Source: CAYZXT01 sp964482515 (lineage in GTDB: Bacteria > Elusimicrobiota > Elusimicrobia > FEN-1173). Taken from it: a DNA stretch of 64,000 bases. The notes beneath the pieces were generated by a model. It searched no databases, was not told where the DNA came from, and worked only from the letters and a program-made list of their open reading frames with translations. Made by a program: the position numbers and the translations under genes. This document shows, piece after piece, positions 7,601 through 14,010 of the stretch (position 1 is its first letter; the number at the start of each line of letters is the position of its first letter). Location: positions 1 to 64,000 of the forward strand of contig CAYZXT010000004.1 of assembly GCA_964482515.1 (NCBI GenBank). The letters are read 5' to 3'.

Positions 7601-9589
7601 CTCGGCGTCCCGCTCCGCCAAAGCCAGCCGCAGCCGCTCCTCGTCGGTACGGGCCTTTTCCGCGTTGTCGGCGAACAAGACCTGCAGGCGGACGTGGTCC
7701 GCTTCAAAAGTTTTTTTCTGCTCCTCGAACCGCTGCTTCGCGCCCTGCAAACGCTGCGACATGGTCTGTTCGTAGGATTTGATCTGCCGGTCTTTTTCTT
7801 CCTGCGTCTTCTGCAGCGCGGCCCGCGCGGACTGGAGCCGCCACTCCACTTCCTTCAGGCGCGTCTGCTCCGCCCGCATGGATTCTGCCTGCTCGGATTC
7901 GGTCTTTTGCAGGACGCGCTTCATGTCGGATTGTTTCTGGACCAGCTTCGATTGCTCCTCCGCCCGCTGCTGGTCCCGGAGCTGCAGTTCCTGGCGCAAA
8001 TTTTCCCGCACTTCGGCGAAACTCTTGTCCGCCTCGAGCACCTTTTTTTCCAATTCGGTTTTTTCCTGGCGCAGTTCCAGCAACTCCTTGTCCCAAAGGG
8101 CCTGCTCTTCCTGGATGCGCGCCGTCCACTGGGCCTGGACGTTGATCCATTCCTTCTGTTTCGCCTCGACGGCCTTGCCCTGCTCGGAAATGAACCGCCG
8201 GTACTCTTCCTCCTGGCTCGCCAGGGACCGCTCCAGCGTTTCCTTCTCATGAAGGAACTCCGCCTGCTTCTGCTCGTTCTCCCGCACGAAGTCCTGCTCG
8301 AGCTGTGCGATCGCCTGCCGCGCCTGCTGGATCTCCGCGTCCTTGTCCCGCAGCCCGCGCTGAAGCGCATCGCGCTCCTTGTCGTGCCGGACGTGCAGTT
8401 CCTCCAGATCGTGGCGCGCCTGCAGCAGCGCCGCTTCCAGTTCGCGGCGGCGGCGTTCCCGCTCCGCGCTCATCTCCGCCTGGCTGATCTCCCAGTCGGC
8501 CATGACCTTCCGATAGGTCTCCTCCTGCGACTTCAGCATCTCCTGCGCCTTGGCCCGCTCCTGCAGATGGCGTTTCTCCAGGGCGGTGATCCGCTCCTGG
8601 ATCATTTCGCTCATCTGCGCCTTTTCTTCATCGGCGTTCTTCAGCGCCTGAGCTATGAGCCGCTTGTTGTCTTCTTGCGACGCCTGCAGGGACTTCAAGA
8701 CTTTTTCGCGCTCTTCCAACGCCTTCACGAACCCGTCCCGGAGGATCAGCCATTCGTCCTGGCGGCGCTTAATCTCGCGCTCCGCCTCCTGCTTCTGGTC
8801 CTCGATGCCTTTGCGGAACTTCTCTTCCTCCAGCGCCCGCTGCTGGGCCGCCTGCTCCAGCCTGGAGCGATATGCCGTGATCTCCTTTTCCTGTTTGGCC
8901 AGCCGTTCCTGCCATTTGGCGCGGCGCTCGCGGAGCTTTTCTTCCAGAGACTGCCGCCGCTCCAGCTCGGATTTCGCGTGGTGCTCCTTGAGCCGTTCGG
9001 CCTGGGTCTTCTCTAAATCCGCTTCCGTCTTGGTCCAGGCCGCCTTGGTCGATTCCTCCTCCACCTCGGCGGTCTTACCTTGCACTTCTTTGGTCCATTT
9101 TTCGCGGTCGGCGACGATGCGGCCGTCCCAGGCGCGGAGCGCGGCCCGGGTTTCGTCCTGCAGGCTCGCGATCTCCTGCCGATACATTTCCTGCGCGCGC
9201 TGGAAACCGGCTTCCGACTCTTGGACTTTCGAAAGGAGGACGGACCTCTCCGCGATGATCTTCTGGAAAGTGTCTTCGAGCTTCACTTCTTCGCGGCGAA
9301 GGGTTTCTTCGAGCTGTTCAAGGCCGGGCTGGGCGGACGGTTTTCCGGACTGGGCGTTTTCCGGCAAAGCGTTCGGAACAGTCTCGACGGGAGCCGCCTT
9401 CACCGCCGCCTCGCCGCCACCGTCGGCGCTAGCCGTGGTCCCGGTTTGTCGGACGGGAGGCGTGGCGCCAGCCTGCGGAATGGCATCCGCCGGAGAGGTT
9501 TCCGGCGGCTTGTTGTTTCGCGCCTTGTCCCGTCCTTTGGACGGCGGCGTGTGGTCCTTCGGCTTCTTGAAGATGTCGTCGAAAAGCAT
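4637..9589 (-). CDS. Giant coiled-coil protein with C-terminal TPR, 1650 aa
   Basis: It begins with a short hydrophobic/basic peptide (MLFDDIFKKPK), then a low-complexity Ala/Pro/Gly/Thr linker to about residue 85. Residues about 90 to 1555 are a nearly uninterrupted, extremely Glu/Gln/Lys/Arg-rich heptad helix. The last 80 residues form TPR-like helices (LLAKAVEAYALGHFAEAL, RCLEVEPASEPVLQYKAMC, then ARTVAQAVLQINPQNKVIL). No signal peptide or transmembrane segment is present, so it is expected in the cytoplasm. The ATG has a strong ribosome site (AAAGGAGC) and lies only 20 bases after the stop of the FliF-FliG-TPR gene, so the two are almost certainly co-transcribed. By position it could be a rod or tether attached to that membrane protein, with TPRs as the contact point; this is inference. 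SMC or kinesin-like proteins were considered, but no nucleotide-binding motif was seen. Confidence 0.9.
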   Translation of the reverse strand: MLFDDIFKKPKDHTPPSKGRDKARNNKPPETSPADAIPQAGATPPVRQTGTTASADGGGEAAVKAAPVETVPNALPENAQSGKPSAQPGLEQLEETLRREEVKLEDTFQKIIAERSVLLSKVQESEAGFQRAQEMYRQEIASLQDETRAALRAWDGRIVADREKWTKEVQGKTAEVEEESTKAAWTKTEADLEKTQAERLKEHHAKSELERRQSLEEKLRERRAKWQERLAKQEKEITAYRSRLEQAAQQRALEEEKFRKGIEDQKQEAEREIKRRQDEWLILRDGFVKALEEREKVLKSLQASQEDNKRLIAQALKNADEEKAQMSEMIQERITALEKRHLQERAKAQEMLKSQEETYRKVMADWEISQAEMSAERERRRRELEAALLQARHDLEELHVRHDKERDALQRGLRDKDAEIQQARQAIAQLEQDFVRENEQKQAEFLHEKETLERSLASQEEEYRRFISEQGKAVEAKQKEWINVQAQWTARIQEEQALWDKELLELRQEKTELEKKVLEADKSFAEVRENLRQELQLRDQQRAEEQSKLVQKQSDMKRVLQKTESEQAESMRAEQTRLKEVEWRLQSARAALQKTQEEKDRQIKSYEQTMSQRLQGAKQRFEEQKKTFEADHVRLQVLFADNAEKARTDEERLRLALAERDAELSRLQEEWHQRLKGWDEERQALEQAHGAQMAALRGQIGQLEKQAADEKASAEKKIAQSEAALAKSRKEWTARIADIEQQVTAQAEAWEADRKALEAKHAEEQAKWARRQGDLEGQLQHELENKQKISGQIEEFNRKSMEERAALEAKFSQERAPIEAQRQEIQGQLAQIVHEAEARLAELNAEYEKIHNLFQQREDTSRQAQRKQKEDESSVRLQLQDVMERAEAEWQKAEDDLQEKLKAAQSNIEALKLQSAREQEEWAKSKLQMDANARQERDSINAAILRLNHQIEETQREMRRKETEAREKLAAIHKELKALDQKTAEEEAEHQQRMRQLQENHLRRKNKGSQMFQERRQKLLPQLQSREEEWSRLTEQVAAKKVEYEKDLAQLSAQYVNERDNLMAQKASVEEKLAALQNDFQTQAEKDRSEIQSMTQQQEESRQHAQLRRQKLEAAWMEEQQRLRDELQGLVDKNKHLEQETASAVKLKEEKIKALQEDLTAARMAWEKKRQEKKDQWSPLLSQLWSNVEELTDQVTRQQEKFRQEIENHQQTVAALEKERSVWKEQDAALLKEWEAQTEAEKNNLKREIETVTENLQKAEQDSLSRLTAKDEELRRLTEVLGEQEKAELDHQKDEELSAQAEAARLKGEIDGMEQKMRRTEAEHSDKIKELDRRRAQLEKEVALRETTVTSEKARWQREFEKARRPLEQRLRDLERRLADQDSTAQAQLHSKEAQLKSLQARLQLRSKRLDIEKNRRSQETERVKQELTQILQQMQGRWEESVRERVRDLKTRAETVERLEQMLAMTDGRSQDSAVQLKAQIELEQKSLQSSVDELEKRIEQKRGEWTKLISQKENEMKAFLDELSRSDQILHDEAQGRQQWTQWLDSLSDRLEKMAGQIFPASQGSQSSVQALLAKAVEAYALGHFAEALGFVDRCLEVEPASEPVLQYKAMCCDALGMKSEARTVAQAVLQINPQNKVILKMFGRSAA

Positions 9590-9609
9590 GGCGTTGCTCC
9601 TTTACGTTT

Positions 9610-11490
9610 TTACGACGCCGGAGTGGCGATGCTGGCGCGCAGCTGCTCCACCCACTGGCGGAACGCGTCGTCCTGCGGGTTCAGCGCCACCACGCGCTCG
9701 TATGCGGCCAAGGCTTCGTTGTACTGGCCGAGCGCGTAATAGCTGTTACCGAGGAACTGGTTGATCTCAACGGAATTCGGGTCGAGCTGCGCCGCGTATT
9801 GGAAATACTGCAGCGCCTCCCCGTACTTCTGCTCGTTGTAGAACTGCTGTCCCGCGCCGCTGTACTCCTGCGCCTTCTGCGGGTCCGCGGCCACGGCCTG
9901 CGCGGCCGCCTGGGGGCCCGCCGTAAGCCGGGACAGGCCCGCGCCCGTCATCAGGTCCAGGTCCTCCCAGTCGAGGAAATCGTCCGACGCCCTTTCCCCG
10001 ATCTTCAGTTTGCCCGCGGACTCCATGTTCTTGATGGTGATGAGGATCTTCTGCCGCTCCTCGTTCACCATTTCCGGCGGAAGCGCCTTGCCGAAGTCCA
10101 TTTCCTCCTTCAGCAGAGCGGCCGCGCCCTTCGACATGTTCTTGAAGATCTTGTCCCGGACCTCGGGCGACGCGTTCTGCAGCGCCTTGCCCAGGTTGTC
10201 CGCCTTCAGCTCGCGCACGATCAACTCCACGGCGTCGTCCGGGAACCCGGCGATGTCGTCGAAGACCATGATGCGCTTGCGGACCTTCTCGTAGAGCCGC
10301 GGCCGCTCGTTCTTGAGGTATTCCAGGATGTTGTCGCGCGTCGCGTAGTCCACTTCCTCCAAAACCTTGATGAGCGAGCTGAGCCCGCCCACCAAAAAGT
10401 CGATCTTCGCCTTGATGTCCGCGTCGAGAGCGCGGATTTCGGCCTCGGTCATCTGCTTGACGGCCACCATGTTCATGGCCACCTTGGCCTGCAGCTCCGG
10501 GCTCATAGAGGTCAGCACTTTCTTCACCTGTTCGGGCTTGAGATAGGACATGATCATCGCGATCATGTCCGGCGGCTCATGGTGAACCAGGACCGCCAGC
10601 CTTTCCAAATTTGTCTCGTCGATGAAGCTGAGCGGGACGAACTTCTCCTCTTTCTTCATGGCCTCCACCTCCTCCGGCGTGAGTTCGCCGTCCCCTCCCG
10701 CGTTTTCGCCCTCGGTCTCGTTTTCCGAGTCGTTTTTGTTTTCGCCCTGCATGGACATCTTCGTCTCACTCGACGAATCTTTTCTGGCCACCAGGGCTTT
10801 CAGCAACTGCTGCAGGAAGGGCGCTAAAATTCCGAAAAGGAAAAACATCGTGATCAAAATGATCAGCAGGATGATGATGTAGAGCGGCTTGAAGAAGTCC
10901 CAGAACCCCTGCTTGATCTTCGCTCCCACTTCAAACTTGGCGAACTTCGTCGCCTCGTAGACGATCTTCATCACCTTTGAATAGCGCACGTACGCGGACT
11001 TGACCGCATCGTCCACCAGCTTGAGCATTTCCTTGCTGACGCTATTGTCGTGGATGATCGTCACGTCGAACTTGCTGACGATCTGTTTCACCGCGGCCGT
11101 GGCGACTTCGCCCGACGCCTGCTCGATTTTGGCGTCCTTGGGGACTTCGTTCGATTTATTGACGGTCTTCGGCGCGGGGACCCAGGGAAGGATGTAGTCC
11201 TGGTCGCCGAGCTTTTTGTTGTCCTCCACTTTACCCTGCGACGTGGCGGAGTCCTTCTTTTCGCTTTCGAGGGAGATCTCCACGTTCACCAGCGCCGTCG
11301 CAAGGCCGGGCCCCAGGATCCGGTCCAGTATCTCGTTCTGGATCTTGGCTTCGGCTTCGCGGCGGATGTTGTTTTCCTGGTCGATGATCTGGGGGTTCGG
11401 CGCCTCCGCCGCGGGCATCGCTGCCGACGGAAAAAACGACAATCCCAGGCTCAGGGCCACGATAACGTTGACAATCCGAGGAGATTTCAT
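9610..11490 (-). CDS. FliF C-terminal-like / FliG / TPR fusion membrane protein, 626 aa
   Basis: Order of parts: signal peptide (1-28); periplasmic region about 30-190 including a FliF-like stretch (EILDRILGPGLATALVNVEI, then FDVTIIHDN); one strong membrane span about 201-225 (YIIILLIILITMFFLFGI); acidic linker 235-285; FliG middle domain about 290-400 (MIAMIMSYLKPEQVKKVL, with the GG near 368-369); FliG C-terminal domain about 405-497 (IMVFDDIAGFPDD, KIFKNMS, then KILITIKNMESAGKLKIGE); two or three TPRs about 541-612. In flagella FliF builds the MS ring and FliG the torque ring beneath it. Here both are joined in one chain, the FliF periplasmic part is much shorter than usual, and TPRs are added. 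Ribosome site AAGGAAG precedes the ATG. Compared by eye with E. coli FliG, the acidic torque pair is kept as E462/E463, but the basic positions K264, R281 and R297 appear as Q, G and P. No other flagellar gene is nearby. A ring or scaffold role is likely; torque generation is uncertain. Confidence 0.88.
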   Translation of the reverse strand: MKSPRIVNVIVALSLGLSFFPSAAMPAAEAPNPQIIDQENNIRREAEAKIQNEILDRILGPGLATALVNVEISLESEKKDSATSQGKVEDNKKLGDQDYILPWVPAPKTVNKSNEVPKDAKIEQASGEVATAAVKQIVSKFDVTIIHDNSVSKEMLKLVDDAVKSAYVRYSKVMKIVYEATKFAKFEVGAKIKQGFWDFFKPLYIIILLIILITMFFLFGILAPFLQQLLKALVARKDSSSETKMSMQGENKNDSENETEGENAGGDGELTPEEVEAMKKEEKFVPLSFIDETNLERLAVLVHHEPPDMIAMIMSYLKPEQVKKVLTSMSPELQAKVAMNMVAVKQMTEAEIRALDADIKAKIDFLVGGLSSLIKVLEEVDYATRDNILEYLKNERPRLYEKVRKRIMVFDDIAGFPDDAVELIVRELKADNLGKALQNASPEVRDKIFKNMSKGAAALLKEEMDFGKALPPEMVNEERQKILITIKNMESAGKLKIGERASDDFLDWEDLDLMTGAGLSRLTAGPQAAAQAVAADPQKAQEYSGAGQQFYNEQKYGEALQYFQYAAQLDPNSVEINQFLGNSYYALGQYNEALAAYERVVALNPQDDAFRQWVEQLRASIATPAS

Positions 11491-11572
11491 AATTCTTCCT
11501 TGAGCTTAACCTCACTTCCCCGCGCTTTCAAGGCTTTTACATCTATATAGGCTTCGGCGCCGGCCACCCCCT

Positions 11573-11607
11573 AAAACGGCAAAGCCCTCTTCCGACAGAC
11601 AGAGGGC
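11573..11607 (-). terminator. Candidate intrinsic terminator after the PorV-like gene
   Basis: On the minus strand GCCCTCT and AGAGGGC form a perfect 7-bp stem around a ten-base loop, followed by TTTGCCGTTTT. It begins 34 bases after the PorV-like stop codon and ends about 80 bases before the FliF-FliG-TPR ATG. It therefore probably separates these two units, or attenuates between them. The T-tract is interrupted, so strength is uncertain. The rest of the 150-base gap holds a TATATAG stretch but no promoter I would defend. Confidence 0.5.
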
Positions 11608-11640
11608 CATGCCTGGCAAGGGCTGCGCGAAATCTTTCCA

Positions 11641-13287
11641 TTATCGTCCATATTCTCCCAGCTGCTGCAGGTATTCGATGGCCGGCCGGTGGCCCGGGTC
11701 GAGCTCCAGGGCGCGTTTCCACAGCGCCACGGCCTTGTCGCGCTCGCCCATGAGGAAGAAGGCCGCGCCCATGCGCCCGACCGCCACCACGTTGTTGGGC
11801 TCGATGCGCAGGACCTCGTCGCACTTCTGGATGGCCACGTCGTAGCGGCCTTCGTAGATGGCCTGCAGGGAGTCGTGCAGTTTCTGGTCGACCAGCGTCC
11901 AACGCGCCGCCGCGGCCGCGCCCTTGGGCTGCTCCACCTGGGGCTTGCCCGCGAGCTTGGCGATGCGGTTGGTCAGGTTCATGAGCGCCGCGTTGTCCGG
12001 CTCCTTGTCGAAAGCCGAGCGGAAATTGTCGTAGGACGAGTCCAGGTTCCCGTCCATGTAGGACTTGACGCCCGCGGCCACCAGGCGGCCCACGTCGCCC
12101 TGCGGGGCCTTGGGAAGATCGGTCACGATGTCCTGCAGTTTGGCCACCATGCTCTGGATCTCTTTGTTGCCCGGGTCCACGTCCAGCGCGGCGTTGAACT
12201 TCTGGATGGCGGCGATGTAGTTGCCCTGCTTGAAGAGCTCGTGGCCCTGGGCCAGGATCAGTTTCGCGTCTTCCTTCTGGTAGCCTTTGGCGGACTTCCC
12301 GAAACGCCAGGAAGCCGACGCGCGCTGGGACATCCCCAGGTCGTGCACGGCCACGCCCAGATCCAAGCTGTAGTTGCGGTATTTCATCCCCATGCCCGCC
12401 GTGGTTTCGGAAATACCGTCGGCGTGGGACTCGATCCCGATGCGAAGGGCGGCCCAGCGCATCACCCAATATTCCACGCCGAAGTTATACCCGGAACCGG
12501 AGAAGGCGTTCTGGCTCACGTCCAACGCCAGGTTGATGCGGTCGCGCAACATGGAATAGGCCATCCCGAAGCGCAGGGTCAGCGGCAGTTCATCGTCGGT
12601 GTTTCCGGACTTTTGGGAGACGACGTTCTGCGCCACGAAGCCGATGCGCGTGTTCGGCCGGATGTTCTTGCCGAAAAAGGCGACGTCCATGGTCATGAAC
12701 TTCTGAGCGAAAGTGTCGATCTGGTGGCTGACCATCTTGAAGGACGCGCCGATGGACAACTTCTCGGTAAACTGCCGGCCGTAGGAAAGGCCGTAGGCCT
12801 GGTGGGTGTCCGCGTAGGTCCCGAGCGTTTCCAAACTGACGATTTCCTGGGATGTGGGATCCAGCTTGAGCGCGACCTTTTCGAACCCGCCGGAGGTCAG
12901 CCGCATCATGCTGAAACCCACCACGCCGGCCCTGGCCGTGGGCATGACGTAGGAAACGGAATCAAAGCTCGTCGCTTCGAAGAGGGTCACGTGCATGGCC
13001 TGCAGCTCTTTGCGGTCCACCTGGACCATGGCCGCCGGGTTCCAGTAGACTGCGGACGCGTCGTCGGCCACGGCGGTGAAGGCCTTCCCCATGGCCATGC
13101 TGCGGGCGCCGGTGCCGTAGGAAAGGAACTGTCCCGGGGCGCCGCCCTTGCCCTGGCCCGCCATTGCGGATTTCGGATTGTGGATGGCGGATTGGGCGAG
13201 CAGAATGGACAAAGCCAACAGCGCGCGCAAAAGCCTCGCGCCTTTTCCATTCCGCAATCCGCATTTCGAAATCCGCAATTTATTCAT
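11641..13287 (-). CDS. PorV/PorQ-family outer-membrane barrel with C-terminal TPRs, 548 aa
   Basis: The start was set at the ATG overlapping the upstream stop (ATGA), because the longer frame gives an Arg/Pro-rich nonsense leader. Residues 1-43 form a signal peptide. Residues 56-88 carry the family signature (YGTGARSMAMGKAFTAVADD, then ASAVYWNPAAM), and alternating beta strands typical of the FadL/PorV barrel run to about 330, ending ASASWRFG. From about 340 to 548 there are TPR units (GHELFKQGNYIAAIQKFNAAL, GRYDVAIQKCDEVLRIEPNN and ERDKAVALWKRALELDPGH), which would lie in the periplasm. In Bacteroidota PorV shuttles type IX secretion substrates at the outer membrane. Here it follows directly a protein made of a T9SS-like C-terminal domain, which supports a related role, but no other T9SS component (PorU, SprA, PorLM) is in the window. 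The c-di-GMP riboswitch upstream probably controls both genes. Confidence 0.88.
   Translation of the reverse strand: MNKLRISKCGLRNGKGARLLRALLALSILLAQSAIHNPKSAMAGQGKGGAPGQFLSYGTGARSMAMGKAFTAVADDASAVYWNPAAMVQVDRKELQAMHVTLFEATSFDSVSYVMPTARAGVVGFSMMRLTSGGFEKVALKLDPTSQEIVSLETLGTYADTHQAYGLSYGRQFTEKLSIGASFKMVSHQIDTFAQKFMTMDVAFFGKNIRPNTRIGFVAQNVVSQKSGNTDDELPLTLRFGMAYSMLRDRINLALDVSQNAFSGSGYNFGVEYWVMRWAALRIGIESHADGISETTAGMGMKYRNYSLDLGVAVHDLGMSQRASASWRFGKSAKGYQKEDAKLILAQGHELFKQGNYIAAIQKFNAALDVDPGNKEIQSMVAKLQDIVTDLPKAPQGDVGRLVAAGVKSYMDGNLDSSYDNFRSAFDKEPDNAALMNLTNRIAKLAGKPQVEQPKGAAAAARWTLVDQKLHDSLQAIYEGRYDVAIQKCDEVLRIEPNNVVAVGRMGAAFFLMGERDKAVALWKRALELDPGHRPAIEYLQQLGEYGR
13161..13281 (-). repeat. Inverted pair of a ~32-bp GCGGATT-type repeat inside the PorV-like signal-peptide coding region
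   Basis: Two copies at 13163-13194 and 13249-13280, in opposite orientation, match at about 27 of 32 positions (core ATTGCGGATTTCG). They flank about 54 bases. The two copies encode RISKCGLRNGK and QSAIHNPKSAM, the ends of the signal peptide. The pair could form a long stem in the mRNA just after the start codon. Composition and form resemble short dispersed repeats that expand in some bacterial genomes. Confidence 0.75.
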
Positions 13288-13679
13288 CGGATCACGCCGA
13301 CCTTTCGCACGCCCTGCATCACGCCGTCGCTTTCCTGCACCAAGACCTGGCAGACATAGCCGCCCGCCGCGACCTTCCGGCCGCTCTCGTCGGAACCGTC
13401 CCAAACCAAACGATTTTCGCCCGACCGGCCGCCCACCGTCCCCGCGGAAAACTGCCAGGACCGGATGGGCACGCCGGAATAATCGTAGAGCCGGACGTTC
13501 ACGTAGGCGTCCGACTGAAGTTTGTAGGCGATGGTGGTGGAGGTTTGGCGGGAATCGAAGGGGTTGGGGAAATTGACGAGGCTTTCCAGGCGGGTGGAGG
13601 GAATGCCGTAGGCGCCCAGGACTCCCCATCCCAGGAGCATCAGCATGCCTGCCAGGACCTGCACGGCCCGTCGATTCAT
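13284..13679 (-). CDS. Small exported protein made of a T9SS/FlgD-like C-terminal domain, 131 aa
   Basis: The start chosen is the inner ATG at 13677-13679, preceded by GGGGGAAC; it begins a clear signal peptide (MNRRAVQVLAGMLMLLGWGV, cleavage probably near residue 25). The longer frame adds 25 non-signal residues. Nearly all the rest (33-131) is one domain with the features of FlgD-Ig/T9SS type A sorting domains: NFPNPFDS, TTIAYKL, VNVRLYDYSGVPIRSW, LVWDGSDESGRKVAAGGYV and a final VRKVGVIR. The same block ends the giant protein (NYPNPVD, VVLYDLLGYKVREW, GGGKVAAGGYI, IRKIGVIH). It overlaps the PorV-like gene by ATGA, so both are translated from one message. A sorting domain without cargo is unusual. 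It could be a chaperone-like or competing substrate, an assembly plug or a minimal surface subunit. Confidence 0.85.
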   Translation of the reverse strand: MNRRAVQVLAGMLMLLGWGVLGAYGIPSTRLESLVNFPNPFDSRQTSTTIAYKLQSDAYVNVRLYDYSGVPIRSWQFSAGTVGGRSGENRLVWDGSDESGRKVAAGGYVCQVLVQESDGVMQGVRKVGVIR

Positions 13680-13795
13680 TTTAGTTCCCCCGTTGCTATC
13701 CCATTCCACAAACGAAAAACCGGTCACGCATCTACGAATTCCGCTCGTAGCCACGTACCGGTCGCGTCAGGGGGAGTGTATTCTAAAGAGACGGA

Positions 13796-13816
13796 AACGG
13801 ACGGATTGCGTCCGTT
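13796..13816 (-). terminator. Second terminator-like hairpin downstream of the riboswitch
   Basis: AACGGACG and CGTCCGTT form a perfect 8-bp stem around CAATC, followed by TTCCGTCTCTTT. It lies 117 bases before the small CTD gene. With the hairpin at 13827-13847 it may be part of the riboswitch output. Confidence 0.45.
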
Positions 13817-13826
13817 CAGCCTCTTC

Positions 13827-13847
13827 AAAAGCGGGATCCGACCCCGC
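13827..13847 (-). terminator. Terminator-like hairpin, likely riboswitch expression platform
   Basis: On the minus strand GCGGGGT and ATCCCGC (one G-T pair) close a three-base loop and are followed directly by TTTT. It begins about 24 bases after the c-di-GMP-I aptamer, where an expression platform is expected. Whether ligand turns transcription on or off cannot be read from the sequence. Confidence 0.5.
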
Positions 13848-13870
13848 CATTCCCAGAGTGTTGAGTTCCG

Positions 13871-13975
13871 GGTTCCTTCGGCAACCTAGCCGCCTTGAGA
13901 CGTCCTCGCTGGAACGTCCTTTAGGCCCGTGGCTTTGCGTCCCCGCCTTTCGGCGCACCTGCAAACTTCGCGAGT
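13871..13975 (-). promoter_or_regulatory. Cyclic di-GMP-I (GEMM-I) riboswitch aptamer
   Basis: The minus strand carries the class hallmarks in order. First is a stem capped by the GAAA tetraloop (GCGCCGAAAGGCG). Next comes GGGACGCAAAGCC, then ACGGGCCTAAAGG, which includes the tetraloop-receptor side. A variable arm follows (GACGT...ACGTC), and last GGCGGCTAGGTTGCCGA, matching the conserved GGTAGC...GGGTTACCGA end of the family. The usual GCAAACC just before the first stem is replaced by GCAGGTG; a GCAAACC does occur 45 bases further upstream. The aptamer ends about 190 bases before the small CTD gene, so it is placed to couple c-di-GMP level to expression of that gene and the PorV-like gene. 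Confidence 0.82.
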
Positions 13976-13976
13976 G

Positions 13977-14010
13977 TCCTCCCTCCTTCGATGTTCTGAA
14001 GGAAGGAAGA
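13977..14010 (-). other. 13-bp purine/pyrimidine hairpin just 5' of the aptamer
   Basis: TCTTCCTTCCTTC pairs with GAAGGAGGGAGGA (two G-T pairs) around an eight-base loop. It is preceded by GCAAACC (14011-14017), which can also pair with GTTTGC at 13961-13966. It could be an insertion in the riboswitch or an upstream switch helix. Confidence 0.45.

Noticed and set aside
1865..9589. SMC or kinesin-like ATPase identity for the long coiled-coil proteins
   Set aside because: No Walker A/B, signature or head domains are present at either end.
9610..11490. Reading the FliF/FliG-like gene as part of a flagellar operon
   Set aside because: No fliE, fliH, fliI, fliM, fliN, rod, hook or stator gene is in the window, and the domain order with TPRs is not that of a flagellar FliF or FliG.
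11491..11570. Promoter for the FliF-FliG-TPR gene (TTGAAA-17-TAAGCT, or the TATATAG stretch)
   Set aside because: The first would start transcription inside the ribosome site, and the second lacks a recognisable -35 element. A promoter is expected after the terminator but cannot be placed.
13288..13629. Longer start for the PorV-like gene (662 codons)
   Set aside because: The extra 114 residues are Arg/Pro-rich, overlap the small CTD gene in another frame and precede a clear signal peptide that begins at the ATGA overlap.
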